Positions 51,189 through 60,889 are shown, numbered from the stretch's first letter. The stretch is 62,204 nt of DNA from Clostridiales bacterium (GCA_021200955.1 JAJQFU010000056.1:1-62204); one strand, 5' to 3'. Numbers and translations are program-made. Notes: generated by a model from the letters alone, not told the origin.

Positions 51189-52283
51189 TTACACATTAAA
51201 TCTGAATAAAACTACGTCTCCGTCTTTAAAGACATAGTCCTTGCCTTCACTGCGGTAAACTCCGGCTTCCTTAGCCGCCGCTACAGACCCTAACTTAACA
51301 AGGTCGTCATATGTAACAACCTCGGCTCTAATAAAGCCCTTTTCAAAATCAGAGTGAATTTTGCCTGCCGCCTGAGGCGCCTTTGTGCCTTTGGTAATAG
51401 TCCACGCGCGGCACTCCTTTTCACCGGCTGTCAAATAGCTTATAAGCCCCAAAAGGTCATAGCTTGCGGAAATGAGCCTGTCAAGACCGCTTTCCTTAAG
51501 ACCCAGCTCCTCTAAAAATTCAGCCTTTTCCTCCGGGTCAAGCCCGGCAATTTCCTCTTCTATTTTGGCGCAGATAACAAAAACTCCGTCTCCGCTTTCA
51601 GCTGCGTGCTTTCTTACCGCTTCGGTGTACTCATTTTCGCCGCCGTCGGTGAGACAGTCTTCGTCTACATTTGCGGCGTAGAGAACAGGCTTAAGGGTCA
51701 AAAGATTAAAGCTTTTGACGATTTCCTCTTCCTCTTCGTCCAAAAGCTCAACCTTTCGGGGTGAAACTCCGTCCTTAAGTGCTTTTTCGATTCTCTGAAG
51801 AACCTCAACCTCTTTTTTAAGGCTCTTATCCGACATTGCCTGTTTAGCGGTTTTCGCCAAGCGTCTTTCCACAATTTCCAAATCCGACAGCATAAGCTCA
51901 AGGTCGATTGTTTCAATATCGCTTATGGGGTCAACCTTTGCCGCTACGTGAACGATATTCGAGTCTTCAAAGCAGCGTACAACGTGAACAACTGCGTCAA
52001 CCTCTCTTATGTGGGATAAAAACTTGTTGCCGAGACCCTCACCGGCTGAAGCTCCTTTAACAAGCCCTGCAATATCCACAAATTCAATAACCGCCGGAGT
52101 AATCTTTTTGGTTTTATACATATCGCCCAAAACATCGAGCCGCTTATCGGGAACGGCTACAACCCCAACATTGGGGTCGATTGTACAAAAGGGATAGTTA
52201 GCCGCTTCGGCTCCCCCTCCTGTCAGGGAATTAAAAAGAGTGCTTTTTCCCACATTGGGCAGACCTACAATACCTAACTTCAT
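51189..52283 (-). CDS. ychF: Ribosome-associated ATPase YchF (OLA1 family)
   Basis: 364 residues. P-loop [16 protein letters not shown] (about 3-18), Switch [27 protein letters not shown] in place of the GTPase NKxD (hence ATP preference in YchF), and the TGS domain at the C-terminus ([33 protein letters not shown]). Binds the 50S subunit and is redox-linked. In its leader is copy C of the CTATAAAAG element. Confidence 0.96.
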   Translation of the reverse strand: MKLGIVGLPNVGKSTLFNSLTGGGAEAANYPFCTIDPNVGVVAVPDKRLDVLGDMYKTKKITPAVIEFVDIAGLVKGASAGEGLGNKFLSHIREVDAVVHVVRCFEDSNIVHVAAKVDPISDIETIDLELMLSDLEIVERRLAKTAKQAMSDKSLKKEVEVLQRIEKALKDGVSPRKVELLDEEEEEIVKSFNLLTLKPVLYAANVDEDCLTDGGENEYTEAVRKHAAESGDGVFVICAKIEEEIAGLDPEEKAEFLEELGLKESGLDRLISASYDLLGLISYLTAGEKECRAWTITKGTKAPQAAGKIHSDFEKGFIRAEVVTYDDLVKLGSVAAAKEAGVYRSEGKDYVFKDGDVVLFRFNV

Positions 52284-52331
52284 TTAAGCTCTTTCCTTTC
52301 AATGAAAACTTAAAACTTTGCTCTGCAGATA

Positions 52332-52405
52332 CTATAAAAGTTGATTCCTCGTTGAAGCAAGCAATGCTTATTTGCTTTGTCTATCTATCGACAACACTTT
52401 TACAG
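52332..52405 (-). repeat. Short copy (C) of the CTATAAAAG leader element in the ychF leader
   Basis: 74 bp. On the minus strand it starts CTGTAAAAGTGTTGTCGATA, as copy B does, and ends CTTTTATAG. The middle and the CCTAACCCG linker are deleted; AGCAAATAAGCATTGCTTGC replaces the arm. Same orientation relative to the downstream gene as the other copies. Confidence 0.75.
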
Positions 52406-52442
52406 AAAAATATTACGGCATAGCAAAGCTGTATGCCGTAAT
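52405..52442 (-). terminator. Terminator of the 60-residue membrane protein gene
   Basis: Perfect 11 bp stem ATTACGGCATA / TATGCCGTAAT around a 9 nt loop, followed on the minus strand by ATTTTTC. It abuts copy C of the leader element. Confidence 0.85.
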
Positions 52443-52458
52443 GATAAGATTTAATATC

Positions 52459-52641
52459 TTAGGAGTTTTTCCCTGCGATAAAGCCCATTAAAAGACCGTT
52501 AATGAAAACTGCTCCCACAGCTGCGCAAACTGCAACAACTACCTTTGACTTATCCTTTTTTGCTATAACTACGCAGTTTCTCTTGGGAGCTTCCTTGGCT
52601 TCCTTAGCTTTGTTTCTGTAATGTACTCTTGCACTTGCCAT
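52459..52641 (-). CDS. Small single-pass membrane protein, unknown function
   Basis: 60 residues: a strongly basic N-terminal half (YRNKAKEAKEAPKRNCVVIAKK) and a C-terminal membrane helix (about 34-55, VVVAVCAAVGAVFINGLLMG). AAGGAGG is 8 nt upstream of the ATG, and a perfect terminator follows, so it is a real transcription unit. No family recognised. Its upstream region (TTTAAA, 16 bp, TATAAT near 52712-52739) may be its promoter. Confidence 0.7.
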   Translation of the reverse strand: MASARVHYRNKAKEAKEAPKRNCVVIAKKDKSKVVVAVCAAVGAVFINGLLMGFIAGKNS

Positions 52642-52998
52642 AATTTTACTTCCTCCTTATAAAAAAGTATGGTTTCCTTAACACATATGATACATTATAT
52701 TTATTATAACACACATTTCAGCCGTTTAAAAGAGATTTTAATAAATTTTTTCAAATTTTTATGGAAAAATTTCTCTAAGTGGTTTATACTATAAAAGTGT
52801 TCTCAATGTTTAATCAGATAGGCAAGCTTGCTTGCATAGATGATTGGACATTAGAGAACCTAACCCGTATGAGTAAGCAGCTATTTTTCGTAAAAAAATG
52901 AGCGGATTACGAATACGGTTGGCGATTGCGAGAGTGCAACGCACGAAGCAATCGGCTTTTATAGTGAGTAGTTTCCAACAACACAGGAGGTATAATAT
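52642..52998. other. Intergenic region holding leader element copy D
   Basis: 357 bp between divergent genes. Apart from the full repeat copy at 52799-52964 and a probable minus-strand promoter near 52712-52739, nothing else is seen. Confidence 0.6.
52799..52964 (+). repeat. Full copy (D) of the CTATAAAAG leader element, upstream of the NUDIX gene
   Basis: 166 bp. CTATAAAAG ... CTTTTATAG ends pair. First arm GTTCTCAATG.../...CATTAGAGAAC around the conserved GGCAAGCTTGCTTGCA; linker CCTAACCCGTATGAG; a variable A/T hairpin (TTTTTCG-TAAAAAAA); last arm CGATTGC/GCAATCG with inner GTGC/GCAC. Compared with copy B many arm bases differ but pairing is kept. The right end lies 34 bp before the NUDIX ATG. 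Confidence 0.85.
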
Positions 52999-53535
52999 AT
53001 GTATAAAACCCTTAAAACCGAAAATATTTTTAAAGGCAAAATTTTAGATATAAAAGTAGACACAGTGCTTCTGCCTAACGGCAACACAACCACAAGAGAG
53101 GTTGTTATTCACAATGACGCTGCGGCTATGGTAGCCGTTGATGACGAAGGCAAAATCCTTTTCGTAACCCAATACCGCCACGCCATAGGTCAGGACCTTC
53201 TTGAAATCCCCGCAGGCATTCTTGAAGAGGGCGAGGATCCTCAGGAGTGCGCTCTTCGTGAGCTTGAAGAGGAAACATCCTACAAGGCAGGGAAAATCCG
53301 TCATCTGACCTCATTCCACACTTCAGCCGGCTGTTCAAACGAGGTTCTTCACATATATCTTTGCACAGAGCTTACAAAGGGCAGCTATAACTATGACGAA
53401 TACGAATTTTTGACAGACAGCCGTTTAACCCTTGACGAAGCTATGTCAAAAATACTTTCCGGTGAAATCACAGACAGCAAAACCATAATAGGTATTCTTA
53501 TGTATAACGAGCTAAAGAAACAGCTGATTAATTAG
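52999..53535 (+). CDS. NUDIX hydrolase, ADP-ribose pyrophosphatase type
   Basis: 178 residues. The Nudix box is complete: GILEEGEDPQECALRELEEET (G-x5-E-x7-RE-x-EE), about residues 74-95. Upstream VTQYRHAIGQDLLEIPAG is the substrate loop of ADP-ribose pyrophosphatases (NudF type); the length also fits. It turns ADP-ribose into AMP and ribose-5-phosphate. AGGAGG 9 nt before ATG. Copy D of the leader element sits immediately upstream. Confidence 0.92.
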   Translation: MYKTLKTENIFKGKILDIKVDTVLLPNGNTTTREVVIHNDAAAMVAVDDEGKILFVTQYRHAIGQDLLEIPAGILEEGEDPQECALRELEEETSYKAGKIRHLTSFHTSAGCSNEVLHIYLCTELTKGSYNYDEYEFLTDSRLTLDEAMSKILSGEITDSKTIIGILMYNELKKQLIN

Positions 53536-53545
53536 TGCTTCGCAG

Positions 53546-53650
53546 CTTTACCCCCGATTTTTCCGATTGCTTTGTCATGCATTTTCGACGTAGGGCAGAG
53601 ACTACGCCTTCAAATGCCTTCCTCGCACTCGAAAAAATCTGAGGCAAATC
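53546..53650. repeat. Long nested hairpin between NUDIX gene and prmA (no gene)
   Basis: Outer stem CGATTTTTCCGA pairs with TCGAAAAAATC (about 53556 and 53632), a middle stem GCATTT/AAATGC and an inner CGTAG/CTACG (about 53590-53608). The loop holds a GGCAGAGA purine run. No open frame with a ribosome site. Possibly a repeat family or a structured RNA; it may also terminate the NUDIX transcript. Confidence 0.55.
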
Positions 53651-53698
53651 TGCTTCGTCGAATTAATCATCTTTTTCTTAAAACAAAGGAGAACTGTA

Positions 53699-54670
53699 AT
53701 GAAATGGAATAAATATGTTATAAGAACAACCTCGGAGGGAACTGAGCCCCTTTGTGCCCTGCTTCTGAACTCAGGCATAAACGGAATGGAAATCGATGAC
53801 CCTGCCGAACGCTTGGACTTTTTCAACACCCCCTCTCCCGACTGGGACTACGCCGAGGACGCCTTAAAAGAAGCCGACGACCCTGACGTAAAGGTTATAT
53901 TTTATTTAAGCGACAACCCTTACGGGGCAGAGCTGCTTTTATCCGTAAAGGAGGGGCTTAACCGCTTAAAAGAAAACAGCTTCGGGCTTGACCTTGGCTC
54001 ACTTGAGCTTGAAAGCGAAACAGGCTTAAACGACGAGATTTGGCTCAATAAGTGGAAGGAATATTATAAGCCCTTTACAGTCGGCGAAAAGCTTTTAGTA
54101 GTGCCTGCATGGGAGGAAACCCCCTCAGCCGACAGAATTACCCTTAAAATAAACCCCGGAAACGTTTTCGGAACGGGACTTCACCAAAGCACACAGCTTT
54201 GTTTAGAGGAGCTTGAAAGATATATAAAACCCGGAATGTATGCGGCAGATTTAGGCTGCGGCAGCGGAATTTTGGGAATTTGCGCCCTGCTTTTGGGGGC
54301 TGAGGGCGTTTTTGCCGTTGACATAGACAAAAATGCGGAAAAGTCTGTTTATGAAAACGCCGAAATAAACGGCATAGACAAAAGCCGCCTGACATTTAAA
54401 GCCGGAAACATTGTTACAGACGAAGCTTTAAAGACGGAAATATCACAAAAGGGCTGTCAGGTGGTTGCGGCAAACATTGTGGCTGACGTTATAAACGGAA
54501 TTGCTCCCGACGTATATAAAATTTTGGACAAAGGCGGCATTTTTATTTCCTCGGGAATAATTAAGGACAGGCTTAACGAAACCGTTGAAGCAATAGAAAA
54601 TGCGGGCTTTAAAATAAAGGAAACGGCTACCAAAAACGAGTGGAGCCGTATAACTGCTGAAAAAGGGTGA
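53699..54670 (+). CDS. prmA: Ribosomal protein L11 methyltransferase
   Basis: 323 residues. An N-terminal L11-recognition ferredoxin-like domain (WNKYVIRTTSEGTEPL at the start) leads to the AdoMet domain: AADLGCGSGILGICALLLGA (about 183-202), VFAVDIDKNA and VVAANIVADVINGIAPD (NIxA-type motif IV). TGLHQSTQLCLEEL is the conserved segment before motif I. First gene of a five-gene unit; rsmE follows after 4 bp, also an rRNA/ribosome methylase. Confidence 0.94.
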   Translation: MKWNKYVIRTTSEGTEPLCALLLNSGINGMEIDDPAERLDFFNTPSPDWDYAEDALKEADDPDVKVIFYLSDNPYGAELLLSVKEGLNRLKENSFGLDLGSLELESETGLNDEIWLNKWKEYYKPFTVGEKLLVVPAWEETPSADRITLKINPGNVFGTGLHQSTQLCLEELERYIKPGMYAADLGCGSGILGICALLLGAEGVFAVDIDKNAEKSVYENAEINGIDKSRLTFKAGNIVTDEALKTEISQKGCQVVAANIVADVINGIAPDVYKILDKGGIFISSGIIKDRLNETVEAIENAGFKIKETATKNEWSRITAEKG

Positions 54671-54674
54671 TAAT

Positions 54675-55412
54675 ATGCCTAAATTTTTTACTCACAAATC
54701 TTTAATTACAGATGACACTCTGACAATAACAGGCGAGGAAGCAAGCCACATAGTTAAAACCCTGAGAAAAAAAGAGGGGGATATAATTTTAGTGGGCGAC
54801 GGCGAAATGACAGACTACACCTGTGAAATAAAAAAAGCGGACAAAGCCGCTGTTTTATGCCGAATAGTTGAAAAAGCGGAAAACCAAAACGAGCCCAATT
54901 TAAAAATAACTCTTTTTCAGGCTCTCCCCAAACAGGACAAAATGGAGACGGTTATTCAAAAATGCGTTGAAATAGGCGTGACAGAATTTGTTCCCATTGA
55001 CACAAAAAATTCTATGGTTAAAATAAAGTCTAAAGAGGACAAAAAAATTGCAAGGTGGAACAAAATAGCCTTTTCGGCGGCGAAGCAGTGCGGAAGAGGG
55101 ATAATTCCCAGAGTTATGCCCCTAATGGATTTTAGGGAAGCGGTTCTTTTAGCCGAAAAAAGCTTTGACAGAGCTGTTATACCTTATGAAGAGGAAAGGG
55201 CTTATTCTATAAAAAGCTTTGCTTCAGGCTTTAAGGGCAAAAGCTTAGGTATTTTTATAGGCTCTGAGGGAGGCTTTGACCCAAGCGAAATAGCCTTTGC
55301 AAAGGAAAGAGGCATAACCCCCTTAACAATGGGAAAAAGAATTTTAAGAACGGAAACCGCAGGTCTTACGGCATCTATAATAATGTTATATGAAGGAGGA
55401 GACCTAAGTTGA
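54675..55412 (+). CDS. rsmE: 16S rRNA (uracil-1498-N3) methyltransferase
   Basis: 245 residues, SPOUT knot methylase. PUA-like N-terminus (GEEASHIVKTLRKKEGD), then the knot: LFQALPKQDKMETVIQKCVEIG, KQCGRGIIPRVMP, IGSEGGFDPSEIAFAKE and LTMGKRILRTETAGLTA, all diagnostic. Start ATG 4 bp after the prmA stop. Its stop overlaps the cysteine desulfurase start by 4 bp (ttGATA-type overlap). Standard prmA-rsmE pairing. Confidence 0.96.
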   Translation: MPKFFTHKSLITDDTLTITGEEASHIVKTLRKKEGDIILVGDGEMTDYTCEIKKADKAAVLCRIVEKAENQNEPNLKITLFQALPKQDKMETVIQKCVEIGVTEFVPIDTKNSMVKIKSKEDKKIARWNKIAFSAAKQCGRGIIPRVMPLMDFREAVLLAEKSFDRAVIPYEEERAYSIKSFASGFKGKSLGIFIGSEGGFDPSEIAFAKERGITPLTMGKRILRTETAGLTASIIMLYEGGDLS

Positions 55413-56548
55413 TATATTTTGACAATGCATCTACTACGAAAACATCGCAAAAATCTGCCGAAGCGGCTTTGAAAATGATGACGGAGATTTATTCAAACCC
55501 CTCTTCTCTTCACTCCTTCGGCTTTGACTGCGAAAAGGTTATAACAAGCTCAAAAGAAACAATACTGAAAGCCTTAAATGTATATGACCCCGAACACATT
55601 CTCCTGTTTACATCGGGAGGAACTGAAGCCAACAACACCGCAATTTTAGGCATTGCGGAGGGAAGAAAACGTTACGGCTCACATTTTATAACAACCCGTA
55701 TAGAACACCCCTCCGTTGCTGCGGCTTATAAATATTTGGAAGGTCAGGGGGCAGAGGTTACCTACCTTACTCCCGATTTAAGCGGAAACATAAGCCTTGA
55801 TGAGCTTAAAGCCTCAATCAGAGACGACACCGTTCTTGTGAGCCTTATGGCGGTAAACAATGAAACAGGGGCAATAAACGACATTAAGGCAATTTACGAA
55901 ATTATTAAGGAAAGAAATCCCGATACTCTCTACCATGCCGACTGCGTTCAGGCTTTCTGCAAGCACCAAATCAACGGAAAATACGCCGATCTTATTACAG
56001 TCAGCGCACACAAAATTTTCGGAACAAAGGGCTGCGGCGCTCTTATCTTTAAGAAAAATCTTCACCTAACACCCAGAATTTTAGGGGGAGAACAGCAGAA
56101 CGCCCTGCGCCCCGGCACCGAAAACACCCCCGGCATAGCCGCTTTCGGCGAAGCAGTGAAAAACCTTGCTCCTGAGATAAATGAAAATCTCGAAAGAGTT
56201 TCGGCAGTTAAAAATCATCTTTTGAAAATAACGGAAGTTTTAGACGGAATTATTGTAAACGGCGAAAACACCTCTCCCTACATATTAAATTTAAGCTTTG
56301 AAGGCTTAAGAGGCGAGGTTCTGCTTCATGCTTTGGAGGACAAGGGGATTTACGTCTCCACAGGCTCAGCTTGCTCTTCAAAAGCCAAAAAGGACGACAA
56401 CACCGTGGCTAAAATTTGGGGAAGAGAGAGAGGGGGCTCAGCCGTTCGCTTCAGCTTCAGCTCGGAAAACACAGTTGAAGAAGCAGACGAGGCTGTTAAA
56501 GCCCTGACGGAGCTTGTGCCCGTTTTAAGAAAATTTCAAAGACACTAA
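55409..56548 (+). CDS. Cysteine desulfurase (IscS/NifS family)
   Basis: 379 residues, class V PLP enzyme giving persulfide sulfur from cysteine. IYFDNASTTKTSQKS start, TSGGTEANNTAILG, the PLP-lysine segment ITVSAHKIFGTKGCG (about 198) and the mobile-loop Cys in STGSACSSKAKKDD (about 323). Start is TTG at 55409 following GGAGG. Directly followed (19 bp) by thiI, so it is probably the dedicated sulfur donor for ThiI (as NifZ-ThiI in Bacillus); iscU is not nearby. Confidence 0.94.
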   Translation: MIYFDNASTTKTSQKSAEAALKMMTEIYSNPSSLHSFGFDCEKVITSSKETILKALNVYDPEHILLFTSGGTEANNTAILGIAEGRKRYGSHFITTRIEHPSVAAAYKYLEGQGAEVTYLTPDLSGNISLDELKASIRDDTVLVSLMAVNNETGAINDIKAIYEIIKERNPDTLYHADCVQAFCKHQINGKYADLITVSAHKIFGTKGCGALIFKKNLHLTPRILGGEQQNALRPGTENTPGIAAFGEAVKNLAPEINENLERVSAVKNHLLKITEVLDGIIVNGENTSPYILNLSFEGLRGEVLLHALEDKGIYVSTGSACSSKAKKDDNTVAKIWGRERGGSAVRFSFSSENTVEEADEAVKALTELVPVLRKFQRH

Positions 56549-56567
56549 AGAAATTAAGGAGAAAACT

Positions 56568-57746
56568 ATGGAAAAAATACTTTTGGTTAAATACGGCGAA
56601 ATTGCCTTAAGGGGCAAAAACCGCTGGATTATAGAAAATAAGCTTATAGGAATAATTCAAAGAAGCCTTTCACGTTTGGGCAGATACAGCGTTTTAAAGG
56701 AGCAGGGCAGATTTTTGGTTCGTTCCTTAGACGAAGAAATGGACTACGAAAAGGTTGTTCCCAAGGTTTTGAAGATTTTCGGTGTTTTGGCTGTGTGCCC
56801 GGGAATTATGCTTGAAAACAGAGACTTAGACAGCCTTAAGGAGGGCGCTCTTGCCTATATGAAGGAGCATTACCCCAAAGAGGGCGGCTACAGCTTTAAG
56901 GTTACGGCACGCCGTTCAGATAAAACCTATCCCCTTAATTCACAGGAAATCTCCGCTGAGGTGGGCGGTCACATTTTCGAAAGCTTAGGCAATGTCACAG
57001 TAGACGTTCACAACCCGGAAGTGGAGCTGAGAGTAGAACTCAGAAATATGGTCTATATGTTTTCCAAAACCCTTAAGGGCTACGGGGGCTTGCCTGTGGG
57101 AGAAAGCGGAAAAGCCACTGTTCTTATGTCCGGGGGCATAGACAGCCCCGTTGCGGCGTGGCTCACTGCCAAAAGAGGGGCTGAAATAGAAGCGGTTTAT
57201 TTTCACTCGCCCCCTTATACCTCCGAAAGAGCTAAGGAAAAGGTTATTGACCTGTGTAAATGCATAGCGGAATACTGCGGAAAAATGAAGCTTTATGTAA
57301 TACCCTTTACGGAAACGCAGCTTTTGATTTATGACAATGTTCCCCCTGAGAGAATGACAATATTTTTAAAGAGGGCAATGCTTAAAGCCGCTTCACTTGT
57401 GGCGGATAAAAGCAAGTCGGACGCTCTTGTCTGCGGAGACTCAATCGGTCAGGTAGCAAGCCAGACTATGCAGGCGATAAACGCCATAAACACCGCCGCC
57501 CCCGACTACCCGATTTTGAGACCTCTCTGCACCTATGACAAACAGCAGATTATAGACCTTGCCAAGGAAATAGGCACATTCGACATTTCAATTCGCCCCT
57601 ATGAGGACTGCTGTACTATTTTCGTGGCAAAACACCCTGAAATCCGCCCGAAACGCCACATAATCGAAAAGAAGGAAAAGACAATTCCCAATTTGGAAGA
57701 AACAATAGCCAAAGCTGTTGCCGAGGCTGAAATTATAGAAGTTTGA
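56568..57746 (+). CDS. thiI: tRNA 4-thiouridine synthase ThiI
   Basis: 392 residues. N-terminal ferredoxin-like and THUMP domain (to about 165), PP-loop VLMSGGIDSPVAAWL (about 182-196), and HSPPYTSERAKEKV with KEIGTFDISIRPYEDCC in the C-terminus. The C-terminal rhodanese domain of E. coli ThiI is absent, as in other Firmicutes, so sulfur comes directly from the neighbouring desulfurase; the Cys pair EDCCTIF is the candidate acceptor. 19 bp after the desulfurase. Confidence 0.95.
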   Translation: MEKILLVKYGEIALRGKNRWIIENKLIGIIQRSLSRLGRYSVLKEQGRFLVRSLDEEMDYEKVVPKVLKIFGVLAVCPGIMLENRDLDSLKEGALAYMKEHYPKEGGYSFKVTARRSDKTYPLNSQEISAEVGGHIFESLGNVTVDVHNPEVELRVELRNMVYMFSKTLKGYGGLPVGESGKATVLMSGGIDSPVAAWLTAKRGAEIEAVYFHSPPYTSERAKEKVIDLCKCIAEYCGKMKLYVIPFTETQLLIYDNVPPERMTIFLKRAMLKAASLVADKSKSDALVCGDSIGQVASQTMQAINAINTAAPDYPILRPLCTYDKQQIIDLAKEIGTFDISIRPYEDCCTIFVAKHPEIRPKRHIIEKKEKTIPNLEETIAKAVAEAEIIEV

Positions 57747-57765
57747 TGAACCCAAAGGAGCAAAA

Positions 57766-60700
57766 ATGGAGCTTAATTTTATAACAGGCAGAAGCCAATC
57801 CGCCGGAACAGAATATTGTATAGACAAAATGCTTTCACTGCCTCAAAGTCAGCGTATTTTTTATATCGTGCCGGAGCAGTTTACATTAGAGTCGGAAAAG
57901 GCTCTTGTAGCTAAGCGAAATTCTCTTTTGAATATTGACGTTGTCAGCTTTAACCGTCTCCGTTTTCATTTAAGCGCCCTTGAGGGCAAAATCGACAGAG
58001 AGTTTTTGGACGATGAAGCCAAGTCTATGATTTTACGCCGCATAACCGAAGGCTTAAGCTTAGAGCTTTTTAAAGGTCTTGAGGGCAGACAGGGCTTTTT
58101 GGACAGTATAGAGTCGGTTATAAGCGAATTTTATCGCTTTAAAATAACCCCCTCCAAGCTTAAAGAAAATCTTTTAAAGGTTAAACCGAACCCCGAAAAC
58201 ACTTCTTTTTTAAAGAAAATGAATGAAATTTCAGCCATATATGAAGCCTATAATAGCTTTGTTTCCGAAAAATATATTTCCTCAGACAGTATTTTGGATC
58301 TTGTGGCGGAGCAGATTAAGCACTCCTCACTTTTTGACGGCTCGGCGGTTTTTATTGACGGCTTCAACAGCTTCACAAAGCAGGAGCTTGGGGTAATTAA
58401 AGAAATATTCGCCTTTGCGGAGTCCGTAAGCGTCAGTCTCTGCTTTGAAGGGGAGCTTAACAAAAACCCCTCTGAGCCTTTAACAGACCCATTTTATGAA
58501 ACCAAAACAACAGCCATTAAGCTGAGACGTATTTTTACAGAGGTATTCCCCGAGGGTGGCAAAATAAACACTGTTGAAACAAAGTCTGAAGATGAAAAGC
58601 TTCCGCCTTTTTCACATCTTGAAAAATACTTTTTTGCATATCCCCCAAGGGTTTTTAAGGGTGACGCCCCCAACATACGCCAAATATCGGCGGTAAACAA
58701 AAAATCCGAGGTTTCGGCGGTCTGCGACGAGATTTTAATCCTTACGGAAAACAATATGAGATACAGAGACATTGCTATAATTCTCTGCGACCCCTCATAT
58801 ATGCCCCTTTTAAAGTCGGCTCTTAAGTCAAGGGGCTTGCCCGACTTTACAGATACCCCTCTGCCTATAAGCACCCACCCCTGCATACGCTTTATAATTT
58901 CACTTATTAAAACAGCTGAAGCTTTTCACACAAGAGACATTTTGACACTGCTCAAAACAGAGCTTACCAAAATTTCAGCTGAAAAGACTTACGCCCTTGA
59001 AAGATTTGCGGAGGAATACGGAGTCGATAATTATAAGTGGCAGAGTGAGTTTAAAAATCCTTATTTTGAAGGTATAAGAAAAGAAATTATTGAAATGGTT
59101 TCTCCCTTAAGAGAACTCTTTGCGGAAAATAAAGAAGCAAAGGTTTCAGACCTTAACAAAGCCCTTTTCGAATGTATTGAAAAAAGCGGCTTTTACAGCA
59201 AATATAAGACCCTTGCCGAAAATGAAACAGACCCGGTTCTTTCCTCGCGTCACAAACAGGTTTGGGAACAGGCTGTCTCCACCTTCGACAAAGCCGAAGA
59301 ATTTTTAGGAGACACCTCCGTCACTCTTGAGACTTTCGGCAAAATTTTGGAAAGCGGTTTTGCCAAAAAAACCACTGCCACAATCCCCCTTTATCAGGAC
59401 AGTATCACAATCGGCGACGTAAACAGAAGCCGTCTGCCGAAAATTAAGGCGCTGTTTATAGTTGGAGCAAACAAGGGCAGTCTGCCCAGAGCCTTTCCCG
59501 ACGACGGTCTGCTTTCAGACAGCGAAAGAGCCGCCCTTAAAGAAATGGATATGGAAATTGCCGCAGACACAAAGGAGCAGCTGTCTCTGGAATATCTTAA
59601 GATTTATCAGATTATGACAAAGCCCTCCGAACGGCTTTATTTGACCTATTCCTTAGGCACAAACAGCGGCGAGCCTTTGGAGCCTTCGGAAATCATTGAA
59701 AAGCTTATAACAATTTTCAAAACACCTGCGGAGGTTTACAGCGACAGAGCAATATCCCCCGAAAATGCCGATGTTTTTGAACCTAAGGAAGAAATTGCCC
59801 CCGGGCTTACAGAGAAGCTTTTAGGCTCACCCCTGACCTTAAGCGCATCAAAGCTTGAAAGCTATTCACAGTGTCCCTTTTCATTCTTTTTGACGTACGT
59901 TCTGCGTCTTAAGGAAAACAAGGTTTTCGACATTGACCCCTTAGACAGAGGAAACATTATTCACAGTCTTTTGGAAGAATTTTTTAAGGCTTATCCCGAT
60001 GTAAACAATATCGACGAAGAAAAAATAGACGGGGTTATAGCTTCTCTTATGCCGGAGCTTATTAAGGAAAACTGCCCTAAGCTTCTTGACGATGAAGGAA
60101 ATGTTTCTGAGGAGCTTCCCATTATGAAATACCGTCTGCGGCTTATAAAAAACATCGCCGCTTCTTCCGTTAAGGCGGCGGTTTCACAGCTTAAAGCCGG
60201 TGACTTTGTTCCCTCAGAGTTCGAAGCTTCATTCGGTGAAGACAAGGCTTATGAGCCTATCGATTTGGGGGGTGGAATTTCCCTCGTAGGCAAAATAGAC
60301 AGAGTTGACATATGCGAAAAAAACGGTGCGTCATACATTAAAATAACCGACTACAAAGGCTCTTCCCACTCTGTGGACAGTGCCGAAATCACAAACGGAA
60401 CAAGCCTTCAGCTTCCTCTCTATCTTTCGGCTTATACGGAAGAAAAGAAAAAGGAAGAGGGCGGTGACTTCCGCCCCGCCGCCCTTGTTTATTTCACATA
60501 TAAAGACCCTATTTTGACAGACAATAAAATAACCTCTGCGGAAGAGGCGGATACTCTCCGCAAGGAAAAATATGAGCTTTCGGGCATAGTCTCCGATAAG
60601 GCTTTTGCCTATTTGAATAAGTCTGATATGGGCTTTACAGACAAATTAGAGGTCAAAACAGAAGCGGAGCTTTCGGAGATTTTAAAGACCGCCAAAGAGG

Positions 60701-60855
60701 TTTCCCTCCAAAAAGGGCTGGAGCTTCAAAAGGGTTATTTCCCTGTCCGTCCTTATAAATACGGGAATAAAGAGGGCTGTGCCTTCTGCCCCTATGACGG
60801 CATATGTAAAATCAATATAGATAAAAGTAAGTTTAAGGATATTGAGAAGGAGTAA
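57766..60855 (+). CDS. addB: Helicase-exonuclease subunit AddB
   Basis: 1029 residues. The C-terminal RecB-like nuclease domain is intact: Fe-S Cys in YSQCPFSFF (about 703) and in EGCAFCPYDGIC (1005, 1008, 1014; C-x2-C-x5-C), the nuclease Asp/Glu/Lys in GKIDRVDI and ITDYKGSS. The N-terminal P-loop expected as GxxGxGKT reads GRSQSAGTEYC: the invariant Lys is missing. AddB works with AddA in double-strand-break repair, yet addA is not downstream; a repeat and a convergent gene follow. It closes the prmA-addB gene series, 19 bp after thiI. Confidence 0.93.
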   Translation: MELNFITGRSQSAGTEYCIDKMLSLPQSQRIFYIVPEQFTLESEKALVAKRNSLLNIDVVSFNRLRFHLSALEGKIDREFLDDEAKSMILRRITEGLSLELFKGLEGRQGFLDSIESVISEFYRFKITPSKLKENLLKVKPNPENTSFLKKMNEISAIYEAYNSFVSEKYISSDSILDLVAEQIKHSSLFDGSAVFIDGFNSFTKQELGVIKEIFAFAESVSVSLCFEGELNKNPSEPLTDPFYETKTTAIKLRRIFTEVFPEGGKINTVETKSEDEKLPPFSHLEKYFFAYPPRVFKGDAPNIRQISAVNKKSEVSAVCDEILILTENNMRYRDIAIILCDPSYMPLLKSALKSRGLPDFTDTPLPISTHPCIRFIISLIKTAEAFHTRDILTLLKTELTKISAEKTYALERFAEEYGVDNYKWQSEFKNPYFEGIRKEIIEMVSPLRELFAENKEAKVSDLNKALFECIEKSGFYSKYKTLAENETDPVLSSRHKQVWEQAVSTFDKAEEFLGDTSVTLETFGKILESGFAKKTTATIPLYQDSITIGDVNRSRLPKIKALFIVGANKGSLPRAFPDDGLLSDSERAALKEMDMEIAADTKEQLSLEYLKIYQIMTKPSERLYLTYSLGTNSGEPLEPSEIIEKLITIFKTPAEVYSDRAISPENADVFEPKEEIAPGLTEKLLGSPLTLSASKLESYSQCPFSFFLTYVLRLKENKVFDIDPLDRGNIIHSLLEEFFKAYPDVNNIDEEKIDGVIASLMPELIKENCPKLLDDEGNVSEELPIMKYRLRLIKNIAASSVKAAVSQLKAGDFVPSEFEASFGEDKAYEPIDLGGGISLVGKIDRVDICEKNGASYIKITDYKGSSHSVDSAEITNGTSLQLPLYLSAYTEEKKKEEGGDFRPAALVYFTYKDPILTDNKITSAEEADTLRKEKYELSGIVSDKAFAYLNKSDMGFTDKLEVKTEAELSEILKTAKEVSLQKGLELQKGYFPVRPYKYGNKEGCAFCPYDGICKINIDKSKFKDIEKE

Positions 60856-60889
60856 GACTGATTCTGCCAACAAATTAAAGGGTTAGTCA

